Shown here piece by piece: positions 9,120-11,450 of a DNA stretch of 11,450 nucleotides. The position numbers and the translations under genes are program-made. Numbering within the stretch: the first letter of the stretch is position 1; every line of letters begins with the position of its first letter. The notes under the pieces were generated by a model. It saw only the letters and a program-made list of their open reading frames with translations, made no database searches and was not told where the DNA came from. Source of the stretch: Chryseobacterium glaciei (GTDB lineage: Bacteria > Bacteroidota > Bacteroidia > Flavobacteriales > Weeksellaceae); assembly GCF_001648155.1 (NCBI RefSeq), contig NZ_CP015201.1, forward strand, positions 1-11,450. Reading direction: 5' to 3'.

Positions 9120-10554
9120 GGTTGCACTAAATAAAATCCCCTGACGGGCACGGTCATTGAATGTTTTTTTCTTTATTGTGGTTTTCTTTTGTTGAACCGG
9201 TGACTTTTTTGTTTTGGTATTTTTTTGCGACGTCTATTGCTGATCCCTCATTTTCAAACAGATCAAACAAACTCAATTGTACTTCACTTTTTGCAGGAAT
9301 ATGAGTAGAGGTACCCCCATCCTGTTTTTCCTTTTTTGTAGGTACGGTTTCCGTGACAGGAGGTGTTATTTGTGGCGTAGCTTGAAACCTGTACAAAAGA
9401 TTTTTCATTTTGTACACCTTGATATAATCCCAGATTGAAATGATCCCGGAAGTCTTCCGAAAGCATTACTTTTAAGTCACCTGCAATGCCCCCCACACCA
9501 TCTTTGTGAGTGTAGACAATGCTGGCTGTCCGTAAGGATCTGTACCCAGTACACTGGATGTATGTATGATCCTTTTATTATCATGAAAAAAGGCATTACC
9601 TGTCGTTTGGTATTCTGTTAATCTGCTTTCACAAAACAATTCTTCCGCTTCGCTTACACCGTGTTTTAAACTGTTCTTTTGAAGAATGATCAGATCACTG
9701 CCAACCTCTGTGCCGGCATGTTCCGTAAAAAGATTGTTGGGTAAACGCACCGCGGAAACCAAATTACAATCTCTCATCAATGCCCTGCGGATTGGTTCAT
9801 TCTTCGGGCTGTTGAGTACACCCTGTGAGGTAATAAATGCCAGTATACCGCCTTCACGCAGCATATCGCTTCCTTTGAGAAAAAAATAATTATGAATACT
9901 TCTTGTGGCCTGTTTCTTGGCCTCGTCTCCACCTCTTGAAAAAGACAGGTCAAAACAGAGTATCGCCAAAAGGTATATTACTGGCAACAACATCGTACTT
10001 TTCTTTCTCACTGTCAGGAATCTCTTCAAAACCCGATGTATGAATATTACAATCAGGATACAGTTGTGTTAGACCTTTCCTGTAAGCAGATCCTTTTCAT
10101 ACGCAGTAACACTGCTATGTTTTGGCGGGAAAAGAATTTAGAAAGGCACCTATTCCGGCGATGGTTCCAAAAAATTTTGGATTTTTACCCCACTGTTGTC
10201 TAAACTGTCCGCTATCGCATCAATTATTTCCGGCGGGGTATAAAAGGCAGATAACACAGAACTCCGCATGCTATCTACATAGCGGCGGTACTGTTTTTCA
10301 TCCAGTGCATTGCTTTTGAGAAGCTGATGAAGTTGCTGCGTGAGCGGAAAAAGATCATGTTCTGTTTTTCGCCAATGGTTAACATCGATCTCATTTCCAC
10401 CGGATTGAGGATAAATTTCAACCCGCCAAATCCGCTGTACTCAGTAAAAGTTTCTGCTCTCTTTGTGTAGCCGGGCGTTTCTCCCTCTCTAACTGAAAGA
10501 CAACTTTAAAGCATCGATGTTCTGGCGAAGATGCTCCTTCTTATTGAAGCCCAT
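9120..10554 (-). pseudogene. N6-adenine DNA methylase-like N-terminal part of the methylase-helicase gene (multiple frameshifts)
   Basis: Translation starts at the ATG at 10554-10552 (MGFNKKEHLRQNIDALK). Joining frames gives a continuous methylase domain: YSGFGGLKFIL; SAFYTPPEIIDAI; the SAM-binding motif I EPSAGIGAF (about residues 131-139); YEKDLLTGK; the catalytic-type motif IV SNIPFG (about 193-198); and RSIHNYFFLKGSDMLREGGI. A low-complexity Lys/Thr-rich linker then leads to the helicase half. Ten frame changes are needed, near 10505, 10440, 10394, 10160, 10127, 10076, 9955, 9495, about 9385 and the T run 9220-9226. With their signs the total becomes 5421 bp, exactly 1807 codons with the stop. 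No nonsense changes other than those caused by shifts were seen. The longest undisturbed piece is 9472-10029. Decay or sequencing error are both possible; I favour error. Confidence 0.8.
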
Positions 10555-10975
10555 TCTCTTCAATCCAGAGTTGAATCGTGCCCGTTAATTCTGTATACAA
10601 TACATCATATGCGATACTATAGGCAAAGTCATCAGTCAGCTCATACCCTTTAAAGACAGATTCAAAACCGGGAACATTTGTAAAGCAAATGGCCGCAGCG
10701 CCTCATCAGCCATAATCGTGTCGAACTCATTGCAGACTACACGCAATACCATATCGAATTTTGAAAAATGCAGGTTCTCAAATAAGATGAAATCCGCAAT
10801 TTCATTGCACTGTTCAATCGAATTTCCTGAAAGAAATGCTCCTTCATAGGCACTGGCAGCGAGCGAGGAACGGCGCGAAATAAATGTTCTGTCTCCTGAT
10901 AATTCCGGAAAACTGCTGTGATATGTCCTGTAATCTTAAGGTGAAATACGAAAGGTCGTTTGTTGTTGTTTTCAT
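10541..10975 (-). pseudogene. DUF1896 family protein (two compensating frameshifts)
   Basis: The ATG at 10975 gives MKTTTNDLSYFTLRLQD. After a net +1 shift near 10921 the frame continues as FPELSGDRTFISRRSSLA, AYEGAFLSGNSIEQCNEIA and FENLHFSKFDMVLRVVCNEFD. After a one-base loss in the CCCGG/TTTT stretch near 10667 it continues as GYELTDDFAY and LYTELTGTIQLWIEENGLQ, to a TAA at 10543-10541. The two shifts cancel, giving 144 residues, the normal size for this Bacteroidota family. Its function is unknown. It is recurrently found immediately upstream of the methylase-helicase gene in conjugative transposons. Its end overlaps the next gene's start by 14 bp, so the two are probably translationally coupled. 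Confidence 0.8.
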
Positions 10976-11123
10976 AAAATATTCTATTTTTTTAATTGTT
11001 ATTTTTAATTGGGAAGGCATCACTCCAATGGTAATTGGCTTTGATTGGCATTTTACAGGTTATTATTGACTTGAATAGGTTATAATTCCTACTTTAGCAG
11101 CTCATTATTAGAAAAACCATACA
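10976..11123. promoter_or_regulatory. Divergent promoter region between the DUF1896 operon and the histone-like gene
   Basis: The 148-bp spacer must drive leftward transcription of the DUF1896-methylase operon and rightward transcription of the histone-like gene. On the + strand TGGCTTTG (11036-11043) is one base from TAnnTTTG, and TATAAT occurs further down, but neither has a well-spaced upstream TTG box. An inverted repeat CCAAT-GGTA-ATTGG lies at 11025-11038 and could be an operator. Exact promoters are not resolved. Confidence 0.3.
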
Positions 11124-11300
11124 ATGAAAGAGTTATTGGAAAAAATCAGTGCAGAGCTGGAAAAATTCAAAGCAGATGCTGATTTACAGGCTGAAAAAGG
11201 AAACAAGGCAGCCGGTACAAGAGCCCGTAAATCGGCTCTGGAACTAAGTAAGCTATTTAAGGAATTCAGAAAGGTTTCTGTTGATGAAGCTAAAAAGTAA
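11124..11300 (+). CDS. Histone H1-like protein (Hc1-type, 58 residues)
   Basis: This short gene encodes 58 residues with 12 Lys and 3 Arg and no cysteine. The N-terminal half is a charged amphipathic helix (MKELLEKISAELEKFKAD). The central LQAEKGNKAAGTRARKS and the C-terminal LFKEFRKVSVDEAKK are characteristic of the small histone H1-like proteins conserved across Bacteroidota. These are thought to bind and compact DNA in the nucleoid. The length is full for the family and the frame is undisturbed. A canonical terminator begins 5 bp past the stop, so it is a single-gene transcript. It is a core-genome type gene and probably marks ordinary chromosome to the right of the DUF1896-methylase-helicase unit. 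Confidence 0.85.
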   Translation: MKELLEKISAELEKFKADADLQAEKGNKAAGTRARKSALELSKLFKEFRKVSVDEAKK

Positions 11301-11304
11301 AAAC

Positions 11305-11336
11305 ATCCCTGTCGTAAAACAGGGATTTTCTTTTTT
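11305..11336 (+). terminator. Rho-independent terminator of the histone-like gene
   Basis: ATCCCTG (11305-11311) and CAGGGAT (11320-11326) form a perfect 7-bp stem around an 8-nt loop, followed by TTTCTTTTTT. On the minus strand the hairpin is followed by GTTTTTA, so it may also terminate the convergent gene to the right. Confidence 0.85.
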
Positions 11337-11341
11337 CAAAA

Positions 11342-11450
11342 CTACACGGGATCAATAAAATTGTAATTGCCTGTCAAAACTTCAATTTTTTCCTTTTTCC
11401 CTTGACCTCTACCCCGCTTGAAACACTTACTTTTTTTTCGAGTTTTTTTT
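11342..11450 (-). CDS. C-terminal end of a very basic hypothetical protein (partial)
   Basis: On the minus strand a frame is open from the right edge to a TAG at 11344-11342. It encodes 35 residues: a Lys/Arg-rich stretch (KSKCFKRGRGQGKKEK) followed by a more ordinary end (IEVLTGNYNFIDPV). The convergent layout with the histone-like gene and the hairpin between them supports a real gene end. Two runs of eight T residues near the window edge make frame errors possible. The family cannot be identified from this fragment. Confidence 0.4.
   Translation of the reverse strand, partial: KKTRKKSKCFKRGRGQGKKEKIEVLTGNYNFIDPV

Noticed and set aside
10122..10319. + strand frame of 65 codons opposite the methylase domain
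   Set aside because: Antisense to the motif I region, which reads clearly on the minus strand once the frame shifts are allowed for.
10884..11069. + strand frame of 61 codons across the DUF1896 start and the spacer
   Set aside because: It overlaps the DUF1896 N-terminus on the other strand and continues through AT-rich spacer; the hydrophobic residues come from T-rich DNA.
1..11450. CRISPR array, tRNA or rRNA genes, transposase or integrase
   Set aside because: No regularly spaced identical repeats, no cloverleaf-like segment and no transposase or recombinase motif were seen on either strand by eye.

Overview
The window looks like a chromosomal segment of a Bacteroidota bacterium, most likely Sphingobacteriales (Pedobacter/Sphingobacterium type). 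It has moderate to low G+C, A-rich leaders without clear Shine-Dalgarno sites, a type IX secretion (T9SS) type B sorting domain next to a PorP/SprF protein, a 58-residue Bacteroidota histone H1-like protein, and a DUF1896 plus DNA methylase-helicase pair typical of Bacteroidota conjugative transposons and genomic islands.

Left part (1-2788, + strand): the C-terminal two thirds or so of a large Ig-like-repeat surface protein ending in a gliding-motility/T9SS type B C-terminal domain, followed by a PorP/SprF-family outer-membrane protein. This is the classical SprB-SprF style pairing, in which the second protein helps export or anchor the first. Both reading frames are broken by one-base indels, but each rebuilds into a full-length family member.

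Middle (2789-5098): an AT-rich intergenic stretch with a minus-strand terminator, a TetR/AcrR-family regulator (- strand, one indel near its C-terminus), a 79-residue secreted protein of unknown function (- strand) with a strong hairpin just past its stop, and a stand-alone CheY-like receiver protein (+ strand). Two near-identical 23-bp direct repeats lie on either side of the 79-residue gene.

Right part (5136-10975, - strand): a two-gene operon read right to left. First is a DUF1896 protein (10975-10541). It overlaps by 14 bp with a very large gene (10554-5136) encoding an N-terminal N6-adenine DNA methylase-like domain and a C-terminal SNF2-like superfamily 2 helicase. The last 1327 codons are intact. 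The first 1.4 kb carries about ten frame shifts that cancel to a continuous product of about 1806 residues. Large methylase-helicase fusions of this kind are carried by mobile elements, and phage P1 DarB is a related-looking antirestriction protein.

Right edge: a histone H1-like gene (+) with a clear terminator, and the C-terminal end of a convergent, very basic protein (- strand) cut by the window edge.

About 19 single-base frame shifts occur, in two clusters (about 440-3460 and 9220-10920), many in short homopolymers. The region from 3470 to 9220 has none. This pattern fits uncorrected sequencing error in parts of the assembly better than gene decay, and it is the main caution for anyone using this annotation.
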